DNA from: Favolaschia claudopus
Taxonomy: Eukaryota; Basidiomycota; Agaricomycetes; Agaricales; Mycenaceae
Assembly: GCA_037176885.1 (NCBI GenBank)
Contig: JAWWNJ010000005.1
Coordinates: forward strand, 1,984,001-2,048,000
DNA length: 64,000 nt
Direction of reading: 5' to 3'
The notes under the pieces were generated by a model. That model was not told the DNA's origin. It did not search any database and saw only the letters and a list, made by a program, of their open reading frames with translations. The translations under genes were made by a program, and so were the position numbers. Positions 36,853-48,396 of the stretch are shown one piece after another (within the stretch, counting starts at the first letter, position 1; every line of letters starts with the position of its first letter).

Positions 36853-38990
36853 TCAAACTCATTGAGGTTAGAGATGAGAATGAGAGTAATTTCCTATTCG
36901 GGAAGTTTCTCACTTTCGTCATCGATAGCAACTTCAATCTCATTCTGCACCTCATCCCTCCAACGGAATTGTGATTCAACACCTCAAGGCTTCTGGATAA
37001 TCACCTAGTTGTCTCTTATTCATCCTGCACTACTTGTACCACCACCCTCGATCCGATTCAAATCAAATCGTCAATCGACGCGACTCTATGAATGAAAACT
37101 CGACAACGATAATCATTATTTGACTACTACGGAGCGTGAGCATATTACAGGATATTACAGGTGAGCTATAGCTTGAGGGAATATGCGGTGGGGAAAGACA
37201 AGGGGGAGCATGACACGAAAGACTGTCCAGCCGTTATCCAGCGTCAGCTTGAGTGGCTGAAGAGTGTCGAGAACTGCCTGGGCTCTGGCAGTGAATTCCG
37301 GCTCTGTAAATTCAAGCAACGCATCTCCACCTAGGTCAGCTTTCATCCGGCGGACACGCTCCACCGGGATCGGGAGCAAACAGTTTATGCCGCCCCAACT
37401 CTCCGGAAGTGCAAAAGCAACATCACGACTCATTCCGGAAGGTCCGGGCTTGTCAGGCTGCGAGCGCATGGGAGCACCGTTTCGGAAGTTCACGGTTTCG
37501 TCGACCTCGGCTTGGAGGATCCGAGACCAAAGAAATTGTGAAAGTTCGCTGTAACTGAATTTAGCGCGTGCAAAAGAATGAAGGGTGTCTAATGCACTCA
37601 CAGCTGGTCTTTATCGTCGTCGTCCTGATACCACCCCTGGACACTTCCCTCAACAAATTTCAGCACAGCATTGTCACCGAAGTCAAGACGGAGGCGGAAC
37701 CACGAGCGCTCCACCGAAACATTGTGCACACTCCGGAGGTAAACATGAGCGGGTGTCTCAGGGGCGTCGTACTGGGGATGGTAGTGGTTTCTATTCGGTG
37801 TCAGTAAAGGTAGAAAGAATAAGGTAAGTGAGAGAATACCGAAGCATGTTAACCACAGCAAACAGTTCGGTTGTTTCGGCGCCGCAGTCCGTAGTGACCT
37901 GACGTGGCATGCCTGAAGGTGAGAGTCAGTGATAGAAAGGTTTGCGCGTTGTGAACTCACCTCCATACTTCTCCACCAGGCAGAGGAACATGTAGACGAC
38001 GACTTTGGACAGCCTGTTGCTTGGACAGACCCAAGCTTTGAGAGTCTTTGCCGTTGCGTCGTCCACCATTGCCCAAACAGGGTACCCAATCTTGTACAGC
38101 TTGTCGTGTCCGTCGCCAGCCCACCGTTGATGGATACCGACTGGGTACTTCGGCGTCCGGAAAATCTTCTTGGCAGTGGGCTCACGATTTGCGAAAGCTT
38201 CTGAATCATGCTCGTGCATTGTCTGCGACACGAAATCTCTGGGTCAAAGTGTCAGTAGGTGCTCCATACAAAACTGCTGTGCAAGATACCGTGCCAGGAT
38301 AGTTCCCGTATTGTACGCCACCTTCGCTTTAATCGTACTCAGGCCAAACCGTTTTGCAGGGTCCTTGTCCATTTCCGCAATGACAAGTTGTTCAGCGTCG
38401 GCTGTGGATATGTTTTGCATAGTCTTCTTGGCTGCAAATAGACCCAGTTGTTTCTTGCGACGTTTCACAGTGGTCGCGCTATTCATTGAATGAGGGCTTG
38501 GCAGTTCTCGAGGAAAGTCAAGGGTACCTCATTTCTATCTGATGCTCGCTCTTGAGCAAGGCTGACAATGTATCATAGTTGGTAATTTGACGCCGATGGT
38601 ATTCCTTGAGCGCCTCGGAGACTTTTGCTTCTTTTTCTTCATCTAATCAGTGAACGTACGAAGTGAGTAAACCTGTCAAATGCTTGCAAGAAGACTCACC
38701 GTGGCGATGCTGATTTTTGCCGGAGGGATTGCGATTAAAAGACATACATGCAATCTGCCACAGACGGCCTTGAAAGAAAGAGAGCGAAGGTGCCAAGAGA
38801 CTGAGTCACGACTATACAGAGTGACTGATCTTTCCTTTAGTATCAAACAACTCAAAACACGAGTGAAAGAGCGCTAAGTCCAAGCAAGCGTGAGGTGTGT
38901 CAAGTTCACTTCTTTGGCTGTGAAAGATCCATAGCTTCAGGGATTGACTGCAGAATTGCTAGAAGAGTATATTTTATCCTATAATTCAAA
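36853..38990 (-). mobile_element. DDE integrase-type element, copy 1 (complete gene)
   Basis: The borders are inferred from where similarity to the copy at 39644-40903 begins (TCAAACTCATTGAGGTTAGA) and stops (TATAATTCAAA). It contains a complete-looking integrase gene plus about 300 bases of shared noncoding sequence on the left, with TCGACAACGAT and CTACTTGTACCA blocks, and about 245 on the right. No clear terminal inverted repeats or target duplication were found, so the true ends could lie outside this segment. Confidence 0.6.
37155..38745 (-). CDS. integrase/transposase-like protein with DDE catalytic core
   Basis: Spliced from an ATG at 38745 (MSFNRNPSGKNQH), the protein has an N-terminal helical DNA-binding-like part (ALKEYHRRQITNYDTLSALL, VKRRKKQLGLFAAKKTMQN). 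Next come PAKRFGLSTIKAKVAYNTGT and then the integrase core: RWAGDGHDKLYKIGYPVWAM, VDDATAKTLKAWVCPSNRLS, MPRQVTTDCGAETTELFAVV and YLRSVHNVSVERSWFRLRLD. The probable triad is Asp of AGDG, Asp of TTDCG and Glu of SVERSW. The C-terminal part includes SGMSRDVAFALPESWGGINC and ends QAIAHL. Similar proteins are multi-copy in agaricomycete genomes and are usually called integrase-core proteins. No stop or frameshift is evident, so it may be active or recently active. Exon phases were checked by eye only in part. Confidence 0.8.
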
Positions 38991-39643
38991 ACCTCCCAAA
39001 AACCTCCATTGCTCGCAAAACGTCAAAATTCCGAGATCGTCATTTGTCATTTTCGAATCCTCCTCCTCCACCAGCCTGTTTCCCTTATCCATCTTTCTAT
39101 CGTTTTGTTGGGCTTCAAACTATGGAATCTGCTTCGTTTTTTTGGTTCTTGTTTGCCGGCTGTCTTCAAGCCCGAATTTTGGAAGCCTAAAATTGATTCA
39201 AAGGCTGCGTGTTGACTCGGAACAAGGACAAGGAGCTTTTTCCAGACATACCAGCTTTGCCTTCACCAGGTTTGCTTTCAATATCATTCGAGGATATCCC
39301 AAATTCAAGGGCTTCATTCTCTTGTCCTCGATCGTCGCTACAATCCAATCGTTACAATTACTAAAGAGTTTCTACCTAATTAAGATCTGAATGCTTACCT
39401 CAACATCTCTTCAATTCAGGGAGTTCTACCCGGTAAAGTGAGTTCAAAGCGAGACGAGCGAGTTGATTGCAGGCGGAGGACGTCGACAGTTCTATCCTGT
39501 GCATCACCGGCATCAATCTTTGGAAAGGAAATTGATGGCAAACTTGAAAACTCACTGCCTGCCACCGAAGTGATGAGAAGAATAATTCAGCTCCATAGAA
39601 TCTCTTGTAGTCATCTCGAAAATATATTTGCCTCCGAAGAACC
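38991..39643. other. spacer between the two integrase-element copies
   Basis: No supported gene and no clear match to the neighbouring copies. It is AT-rich with C/T-rich tracts. Confidence 0.45.
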
Positions 39644-40903
39644 TTCAAACTCATTGAAGTTAGAGATAGGAGTGAGAACTGTGAGAGTGAGAGGAGTTTC
39701 CTATTTCGGAAGTCTCTGTGTCGTCATTGACATCTCATCGATTCGTCTCTCACAAGCAACTTCAATCTCACTGTCTGCGCTTCATCCCTCCAATGAATAG
39801 TAATTCTGGATAACCATGTAGCTGTCTCTTACCCATCTTACAGAATCTCAACTACTTGTACCATCACCCTCGATCACTCGATCGCAACTTTGTCAATGAA
39901 AACTCGACAACAATGATGAGTATTTCAATACTACAGAGCATGAGGATGGTAGTAATTTCTATCCGACAACAACATCATCAGTAAAGGTAGAATAGGGTAA
40001 GTGAGAGAATACCGAAGCATCACAGCAAACAGTTTGACTGTTTCGGCGTCGCAGTCAGTAGTAACCTGACGCGGCATGCCTGAAGGGGGCCGGGAGGGTC
40101 AGTGTTAAGAAGGCTTGTTCACCGTGAACTCACTTCCGTGCTTCTCCACCAGGCAAAGGAACTTGGAGACGACAGTTTTGGAAAGCCTATTGCTTGGACA
40201 GACCCATGCCTGAAGAGTCATCGCTGTGGCGTCGTCCACCAATGCCCAAACAGGGAACGAAATCTTGTACAGCTTATCGTGCCCCTCACCAGCCCGCCGT
40301 TGAGGCCGTTGAGGGATACTGACTGGGTACTTCGGCGCCCGGAAAATCTTGTATTTTATGGGGCGACCTTGCACGGTGCCAGTCGCGCTATTCGCTGAGT
40401 TCTTGGCGGGTTACGAGGTAGGTAAGGGAGGGGTACCTCAATTCTATTTGATGCTCAAGCTTCAAGTTCTTGAGCAAGGCTGACAATGTCTTGGAGCTGG
40501 TACTTTGACCCTTGAGCGCCTCGGAGACTTTTTCTTTATTTTCTTCATCTACTTAATCAGCGAAACAGCGAAACGTACAAAGTGAGTAAACCTGTCAAAT
40601 GCTTGAGAGAAGACGCACCCGTGGGATGCTGATTTCTGCCAATGGGATTGCGAATCAAAGACATACTTACAATCCGCCACAGACGGCCTCAAAAGAAACA
40701 AAGAGAAGAAGATGCCAAGAGACTGAGTCATTCCCTTTGGTATCAAACAACGCAAAACATGGGCTAAAAGAGCGCTAAGTCCAAGCGTGAGGTACCTCGA
40801 GGTACGCCGAGTTCAATTCTTGAGAGCTGTGAAAGATCCATAGCTTTAGGAATTTACTGCAGGATTGCTAGAATTGAGAGTATATTTTATTCCATAATTC
40901 AAA
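39644..40903 (-). mobile_element. DDE integrase-type element, copy 2 (two internal deletions)
   Basis: It aligns by eye to copy 1 over both flanks and most of the gene, in the same orientation. About 660 bases matching copy 1 37140-37800 (integrase C-terminus) are missing, as are about 300 bases matching 38170-38465 (the region before the core). It is therefore a shortened, non-autonomous derivative. Point differences are frequent, so the duplication is not recent. Confidence 0.65.
39985..40664 (-). pseudogene. truncated integrase remnant in copy 2
   Basis: The former start is visible at 40664 (MSLIRNPIGRNQH, like copy 1). The core fragment at 40105-40374 reads RAGEGHDKLYKISFPVWALV and DDATAMTLQAWVCPSNRLSK. 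The Asp of the AGDGHDK motif in copy 1 is Glu here. The C-terminal half, with the last catalytic residue, is deleted. It cannot encode a working integrase. Confidence 0.7.
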
Positions 40904-42475
40904 CTCGTAAGTTGCTCAACAGGATTTTGATCTTCCTAAACCATGGATACTTCTACCAGTCTGAGATGGGGATATCAATTTACATCAAAATGTAAGACTT
41001 TCTGTAGAATGAGATTCCCAGTAAACCTAGCTTTCTAGCCTGAGATCAGCACAATAGCAAAGAATTTATAATTTTTCCTATTTGTACTATGAATTGGCAA
41101 GAACAGTACCAATGGGGCGTTCCATAGATTTCTCTAAGTACACGGAGCCGCTATCTCTGACTCTAATACTACTCAAGTCTCGAATATTACAAACCCGGAA
41201 TGCGATTCAATTATCTGTCCGCATGCTCAACTTTAACTCGGGAAGCAGAATGGGAGGCCAGAGAAATTATGGGGGGTTCAAATAAAGTAGAGCGCAGTAG
41301 ATAGATTAAGTTCAGTTTTGAAAGGCACATCCAATAGGATAGCTTTGAATACTCAGGATCAGCAGTCTGCATCCCAGGGCTGAAAACTGTAATAAGCAAC
41401 AATTGCAGATTGGCCATTGTGTAGGCAGTGGGCTGTTAATTCAATGTTCATGGAACATATAGAGGTACAATATATACTCTTTTAAATCATCCTATGCTCC
41501 TCTTTGATGCGCCACAAGCTATATTCTGACGATCTTGAGTAATAAAAAGTTTTTGTGAAGGGACTCAGCAGCAAAGAATACAAGCAGAGAACTGCTCTTC
41601 TCACGAATCTTATGTAGTTACACGCGCTTTAGTAGAGTCTGACGCGTAGATACTCGCTATTTACAGAGTACTCGCGCGAGCAAAGATTCACGATCATAGT
41701 CACGTGTTATTGAATCAAATACCGATGGACGTCAAAAATTTCCATATTAGGAATTCCCTCGTACTCATCGCTCCTGCTCTTCTATACTCCTTGTTTTGGC
41801 CATCTACTACTAAGAGACAGTCAACTCCCCCATTAAAATTTGCCATTGCTTTGCTCTAGCCATCTCCAAGTCCCCGCCCCTCCGCACTACACTACGGTTA
41901 GTCGTGACTTCACCGCCCTCCCAGTGCCAGCGTAGGTCAGCGTCAACGACTCATTGCAATCGCCGAAGCTTGGATAACAGTCAGCTCATATGCGTACTTT
42001 GTCACGGAGTGCCAGGACCCCCTACACCTATAGCAGATGGCATCACCACTTGCCTAAAACAGACCATGGCCTCTGTCGTCAACCGTACATCACTTCAAAC
42101 CGCCTTGGACTTGCCCTAGACTCGTATTTCAGAGAACTGGCCAAGGAGCAAGCAAGCAGTCACCCAGCGAATTTATCTAATAGGTTTCTGACTTCAATAT
42201 CTTGGGGACTGTGGAGGGAAGCCGCCATTGGGCCTTTCTTGAGTCTTGACTGTGTTTTACTTGCACAAGTTCTATCGTGATTTCTGCGATGACAGTTTGT
42301 TGCGATGATTCTGGTTCCATACTTGACGCCAAGAAATTTGTCAGTTCACAGCCCAACAAGTAGCACACCTGAGGCTATCTCAGCGTGGTAGAACATGACA
42401 ACGCACGCAAGACCGCATGGGACGATTGGTGAGTGCTTACCGACCACCACATTGCATGCTCGGCATGGGGGACGT
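40904..42475. other. AT-rich intergenic stretch before the second M36 gene
   Basis: About 1.6 kb with no frame longer than about 100 codons and no domain. It separates the integrase copies from the promoter of the second peptidase gene. Confidence 0.45.
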
Positions 42476-42482
42476 TATAAAA
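42476..42482 (+). promoter_or_regulatory. TATA box of the second M36 gene
   Basis: TATAAAA followed by GGATCGAGG lies 109 bases before the ATG, matching the block before paralogue 1. Confidence 0.75.
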
Positions 42483-42584
42483 GGATCGAGGAAACTCAAG
42501 TCTTGTTCAGACTCTGCACGTTTTTACTAGCGTCCTGCAGAATCGCATCCTCGAGCTCATCCTCACCGCCGCTCATTTGTGAAC

Positions 42585-44976
42585 ATGGTCGCCTTCAACA
42601 AGTTCTTCACTTCGGTCTTCCTGGCCATCGTCTATGCCTCTTCGTCGTCTGCGGCTCCCTCTCCCATCGACTCGAAGCACACTACTCACCGCACCCGTGA
42701 ACTTCCTGGCGGTCTGAAGCTCGAGACGTACCACCCGGAGGGCAACTACGTGGTAAGTTTGCAGCGCTGGCTAGTATATCCCTTCCGCCATAGCATTAAT
42801 CTACATCATGCAGACTTTCGGTGAAGGTGTCGACCATCCGTTGCGCAAACGCGCCGGTGTCAGCTTCAGGGAATCATCCGTCGCGTTCCTCGAGTCTCAC
42901 CTTGGCTCCAAATTCCAATCGAAGGACATCGTCTACCACAGCGGCTACACCGGAGATGTCGTCACTCATGCCTATCTCAAGCAGAGCCACGTACGTCGAA
43001 TGCTCTCTCTTTGCTTTGTTTCGCTTACGAATGCCATTCGATAGGACGGCATCTTCTTCGCCAACGCTGTCGCTAATGTTGCTTTCAACTCTGACGACAA
43101 AGTTGTCGCTGCCGGCCATACATTTGTCACTCCTTGTCAGTGCCAGGACTTTTTCTTTCTCTTCGTCAGCTCAATAATTACATAGCTTCCATCGCTTCTT
43201 CCGAACCTTCCGTTCCTTTCGAGGATGCTGTCGCTACTGCCGAATCTGCGCTCGCTGGGACCTACAACGGGCAGCCTCCCCAACTCAAATACTTCGTCAA
43301 GGAAGATAAGACCGCCGTTCTCGTCCACGCATTCCAGGTCCAGAACACGGATGCCGGCTCCTGGTACAAAGCTTATGTTGATGCTCACACCAACAAGCTG
43401 GTCTCGGTGACTGATTTCGTGGCCAAGGCATCGGTGAGCTCAATTCACTATGTCTGACTCTTGACGAAACGACTGACGGTGATACTTTTCTCAGTACCGC
43501 GTCCTACCCATCACGAAGGAGGTTCCGGACCAGGGCTTCGAACTTGTTGTGAATCCCGCCGACCCGGGATCGTCTCCTAACGGATGGCACTTTGACGGGA
43601 AGACGAACTCGACTACTACCTCGTGCGTGTATATTCTTCCGCGACTTTCTTCTTCTTCTCATCGTTTCTTTAGCGGCAATAACGTTATCACGTACAAGGG
43701 CTCCCAATCCTCCGTGTCCAAACAATCTTCCTCCGGTCTTGTTTTCGACTATAAGCAAAACCCGACCGCGGCTCCTACCACCGCCGTGAACGTCGACGCC
43801 GCTCGCGTGAGTCCCCTCGATTTAGCTGCTCATATTGCTCATCTGATTAAATATGGACGCGAAGGTCAACAACTTCTACCTCGTCAACACCATGCACGAC
43901 ATCGCGTACAAGTACGGCTTCACTGAGAAGGCCTTCAAGTACGTTTCTTCTTTTCCTCTTCCCTATTCATCGTCCCCCTCAATCTTAACCCACCTTCGCT
44001 TCGACAGCTTCCAATCCGACAACCTCGGCAAGGGCGGCAAGGGCAACGACCGCGTCACCGCATCGATCCAGGACTCCGCTGACACCGACAACGCCGACTT
44101 TGCGACTCCCCCCGACGGCCAGAGCGGGCACATGCGCATGTTCCTGTTCACCCAGACGAGACCGCAACGCGACGGCGCGCTCGAGAACGATATCCCCGTG
44201 CACGAATTTACGCATGGGATCACGAACCGGATGACTGGTGGTGGGACGGGCGAGTGTTTGCAGAGCACGGAGGCTGGGGGTATGGGTGAGGGGTGGTCGG
44301 ATGCCATGGCTGAGTGCGTATTACTCTTGCTCTCAATTTTCTTTCTTTCTTGCTCGCCGGGTACTAATGAGGTGTTTGGTGCGCAGGTGGACCGAACAGA
44401 CTTCCGCGACGATCAAAGACTACGTTATGGGCCAATATGTTATCAACAGCGCCGCTGGCATCCGTTCGAAGCCGTACTCGACCAGCAAGACCGTTAACCC
44501 TCTCACTTATGCCAGCGTCGGGAAGCTGAACGAAGTGCACAGTCAGTTTCCATTCTTTCTTGGGTGTTTTTCCATCATTGCTGATTCGTTCGCGTTCCGT
44601 TAGACATTGGCGAAGTCTGGGCGAACATGCTCCACAACGTCTACGCTGCCCTCGTCGGCGTCCACGGCTTCGCGGCCGACGCGCACACCAACCCTGGTGA
44701 GTTCACTCTCCATCTCGCCGCGTATTTATGCTGAAACTGCGTTTGTTAGATGGTACATCGGGGAACCAAGTATTCCTCCACCTCTTCCTCGACAGCCTTG
44801 CCCTCCAGCCGTGCGAACCCACCTTCCTGACCGCCCGCGACGCGTGGTTGCAAGCCGACGTCAACCGCTACAGCGGTGCCAACAAGTGCACGCTCTGGAA
44901 TGCCTTTGCGAGCCGCGGGTTGGGGGTTAATGCGAAGGGCCACAAGGATGACGCGACTGTTCCCTCTGGTTGCTAA
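42585..44976 (+). CDS. secreted M36 metallopeptidase (fungalysin), paralogue 2
   Basis: The ATG at 42585 starts [20 protein letters not shown], nearly the same signal peptide as paralogue 1. The propeptide carries [20 protein letters not shown] and [20 protein letters not shown]. The catalytic core has [58 protein letters not shown] and [12 protein letters not shown], then [18 protein letters not shown] and [14 protein letters not shown]; it ends DDATVPSGC with TAA at 44974-44976. Zinc ligands and the catalytic Glu are present. Compared with paralogue 1 the region after GNNVI differs most (YKGSQSSVSKQSSSGLVFDY). Exons and introns correspond along the gene, so the pair arose by duplication, with divergence well beyond the recent past. 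Confidence 0.93.
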
Positions 44977-45677
44977 TTGCTAATCGCTACCCTCTGGTTG
45001 CTAATCGCTAAATGCTACGCTTCTGGGTTCATGTCGGGGGCATGGTGGATGTAAAAAACTCGAAGATGTAGTTAATGTATTTGTTAGACAGCATACGCAT
45101 ACGAGATACCCCCTGCAATTGCAATGCATTATCTTGAACGCTCTATCTTTGCTCGCCTTGCATTTTGCTTTCTTATACTGAGAGATAAGACTGAGACTTG
45201 AAGTTGGAACGCCGAATTGTGAACAGTGAGGTGAACACTGAACGTATAATTGTGGGCTGTAATTCTCTTGTTCGGCGAGCTTTCGTTCGTTCGTTCGGCT
45301 TCGTTTCAATGACTGACTTGACCTTGGTTTTGAGTGTCATCGACAATCGATCACTGAGCTTCAAAGGAAGCAGTTTCAATTCAAGTCAGACTTTTAATTT
45401 GCCACGATCTCGTTCAAGTATCGGCCGCGGTTTCTTTCAAGTTCAACCTAAGGGTGAGCTCAACTCCCTTCAACTTGAACTTATCTCCAAAGGCTCCAGT
45501 TCAACTTTCTTTCAATCTTTTTATCGCTTTAATTACCTACTGCAGTCAGTTTTCCTTGCTGAAGCCGTTGGTTGGCGAGTTTTCTCTCTCGTTTCGACTC
45601 ACCTAAGACGTCCGGGTCGTTAATTTGTTGAAAACGACGTTCACTTCCAAGTCCCAGATTAATACTAAGTTCAGATT
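44977..45677. other. intergenic, possible insertion or decayed sequence
   Basis: No supported gene. From about 45350 the sequence has many CTTCAA/TTGAAC-like words in both orientations (for example CAACTTGAACTT), just before the abrupt start of the F-box-like remnant. Confidence 0.4.
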
Positions 45678-46334
45678 TTGGGCGTCTGGAAGGCTTTCGT
45701 CCAACGCTCATCATTCAACTTGCAAACTCTGACGCTTCACAGCGTACCCATTGGCGGTCGGCAGCTCATCGCACTCCCAGAAACGGTGCAGACCGTGGAG
45801 ATCTTGCACTTGGAAGATCTCAATCCTAACGCGATCACAAACGAGGTCGTGGATGCACTCAACGCCAACGTATCTCCGACACCACTCCTCCCCGGAATGA
45901 CCACACTTACTGTCAAAGGGACATACCGTTCTGATTTTGGGAACATGCTAGCGTTGCTAGAAAGCCGGTTAACGCCTCCAAATCACATTCCCCGTGTCGC
46001 TGTTCTCGACATCACCCTGCTTGATGTTGAGTTTTCGGCACAATCACTACAAAGACTGCATTCATTGAGTGCCATGCAATCTTTCCGTTTCCTCTTCGTG
46101 GACGAAACTCACAGAAGTATGACAATGCAGTTCGGATTTGCGCCTCGTATTAGATGGGTGCAGGAGCTGGACCTGCAAAACGAACTTAGGGTTGCAGGAG
46201 GGAAAATTATCTCTGTTTGCTTCATATGGAGTATATCTAAATATATCGCATGCAATTTAGGATTCAAGCCTGTTCGCTCAAATTCCGTCGCTTTCTTCAA
46301 TCCAATAACGGGTGCCTGTGGTGTAAATGAGTGA
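45678..46334 (+). pseudogene. 5'-truncated F-box/LRR-like remnant
   Basis: The frame reads SSFNLQTLTLHSVPIGGRQL, LPETVQTVEILHLEDLNPNA and LPGMTTLTVKGTYRSDFGNM, then LLDVEFSAQSLQRLHSLSAM. This pattern of Leu-spaced strands is the C-terminal part of agaricomycete F-box proteins. No F-box and no convincing start codon are found upstream; the sequence simply begins near 45680. Its end overlaps the 3' end of the convergent gene at 46278 by about 57 bases. It may be a gene fragment left after loss of the N-terminal part, or a misread exon of a longer gene that I could not trace. Confidence 0.5.
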
Positions 46335-47288
46335 AAGATGAGAGTTGTTAAAGAACATGGACAAACTTGGTTTGATATCTCCGTGCCGTCGTTTGACGAT
46401 GAATGCATCGGCACGAGCCCAGAAATCCATTCCCCCTTGCGTTCCGACAACCCAATCTCGTAGGTACGCATTATCACCCAGCGCCATCGAAACAAATCGC
46501 ATATCAGCCGTACACGGTGCATCATCCTGGAACGTAGGATGAATTTCATTTGGGTTTCCACCATGCATATCCACCAATGCCTCCAATCCACGACATTTTG
46601 AGAGTGCAGCAGACATCTGAGCTACCGATGCGCTGCCATTCCATGTAGACAGATGTGTCAATGTATGCAAAAGCGCAAGATGGTCGACGAAGTCGTCCCG
46701 ATGCTTCGTATCGTACAGGTCGAGATGTGTGACAGAAGTAAGTATCGGATGAAAATGGGCATCCTGGGGTAACGAGGGAACAAGATCCGAGATTTCGATA
46801 CTAAGTCTGCATGGGTGTATGGCCTGAAGCTCAAACATGGGCTGGGCCTCGGTCCGGGGGGAGGTGAGGACGGCAAGAATATCAATATTCTTGCATGTGG
46901 AGAGGAGCGTTCGGAATTGTGAGGCGGTTATGTCTTGAGCGAAGAGATGCTTCACGCGATCACAGAAAAACGATGGCGTTTTTGACTCGGAATCAATGGC
47001 CTTGAGTAGCTCGACGTCCGAGCAAAGCATCTGAGTGTCCACTCCAAGCTCAACCTCTCTACCAGCGGGAAGAATAGTTCGGTACTTGACGCACTCAATC
47101 CTAGGAATATTTGAATACGATCGTGCCGTTCCAAGTGGTGAGTGAAGTCACTCCTACCAGTCATGGACCCGACGCGAAACGAGAAAGAGATTTGGCATAA
47201 CATCTGGATGTCGAATTGCAGCGGTTTCGAATATTTCCCGCTCCAGTTCAGGCGGGAGGATGGGTGATTCTAGACCAGATGAAGCCAT
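46278..47288 (-). CDS. F-box-like helical protein of unknown function
   Basis: The ATG at 47288 opens MASSGLESPILPPELEREIF followed by ETAAIRHPDVMPNLFLVSRR and VHDW. One intron (donor GTAGGAG, acceptor TCCTAG, phase 2) joins VHDW to IECVKYRTILPAGREVELG, and the second exon runs to the stop at 46278. The N-terminal LPPELEREIFE..LVSRRV block is the standard opening of a large agaricomycete family that resembles an F-box (LPxEL..IF). The rest has short Leu-rich strands (SVTHLDLYDTKHRDDFVDHL) and no enzyme motif. It may recruit targets to an SCF ubiquitin ligase; that is inferred from the F-box likeness only. Confidence 0.75.
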
Positions 47289-48396
47289 AGCTGGCGGATT
47301 TCAGGCGGATGACGGCTGCGGTGCGGTTGTCCGCTGAAGTTGGCTGGACCAGTGATGGCGGGAAGGAAGAGAGGTTTTGCCGGCATGCCGCATCATCCGA
47401 GTCCTTCGTTCCTAACAGGGTCAAAGTTCAATGTTGAATTCGGTCAGTTTGAACTCACCAAAAGAAATTGCACTCACCGAGGAACAGATATTTGCATGGG
47501 GCGAACTTGGTTCCGTTAAATTCTAGTCTAGGTATCGACTGCTGTAGTTGTTTGCGCTTGGGTAACGGGTTACAAAAGATGTATTTTTGATGGCAAGGAG
47601 TGAGCGAGACAATTTTGATTCTGATTCTTGAAGAACGGCAAACGGAACTGAAAACGGAACTCAAGAGTAGAAGCATGAAGGCAAGGGAGGGCAACCAAAG
47701 GGCAACTGCACAATGGCCAAATGAGGCGTATTTTTTTCTGTCGAGTCGAACGTTGATGCAGTTTCATAGATATTCAAGGTGAAGGCAAGGGAGGGCAACC
47801 AAAGGGCAACTGCACAATGGCCAAATGAGGCGTATTTTTTTCTGTCGAGTCGAACGTTGATGCAGTTTCATAGATATTCAAGGCGCTGGATCTACATATT
47901 TTCCTTTCGTTTCGCTTTGAGCTCAACATCTCTTACCCAAGTAGTTTGACACTCGCAGCGGATCCAATTGATTACAAACGGCATTGAGTGAATTTCAATG
48001 CTTTTCTTACTGGCTGCTTTCCGTTACAGTAAATTCTTTGATCCAAGTTGACTGCGGGGGCTTCAAAGTTCATGCCCTCATCCGAGTTTTGATACATCTT
48101 TATGAATGTTTTCGGGCGCTGGCAAATTGGCGTGCATTCAAAATTCAAGCGGCGGTGCGTCTTCATTCCCATTCGATTCCCCACCTTGCTTGCTAACGTT
48201 CGTGCAGTGTAAAAATCGATATGCTACCAATTCAACAGTAGATGGCTGTGAACAGGGTACGTATCATACGCCATTCCGCCCTCCTTCGAACGTTGATTCG
48301 ATCGGCTAGAGAATTCGGGGCTTTCGTTAGGTCGTGCTGGCCGAGACGAACACGCCGATACGTCTTGCGGGTTGTGGAACGAGCGCGGCGACGGGT
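47289..48396. other. intergenic, holds the 104-base tandem repeat
   Basis: No supported gene. Apart from the exact tandem duplication at 47676-47883 it contains only short frames. Confidence 0.45.
47676..47883. repeat. perfect tandem duplication, unit 104 bases
   Basis: Positions 47676-47779 and 47780-47883 are identical as read, each starting TGAAGGCAAGGGAGGGCAAC and ending ATATTCAAGG. Identity implies a very recent duplication or a sequence-assembly effect. It lies in noncoding DNA. Confidence 0.9.
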
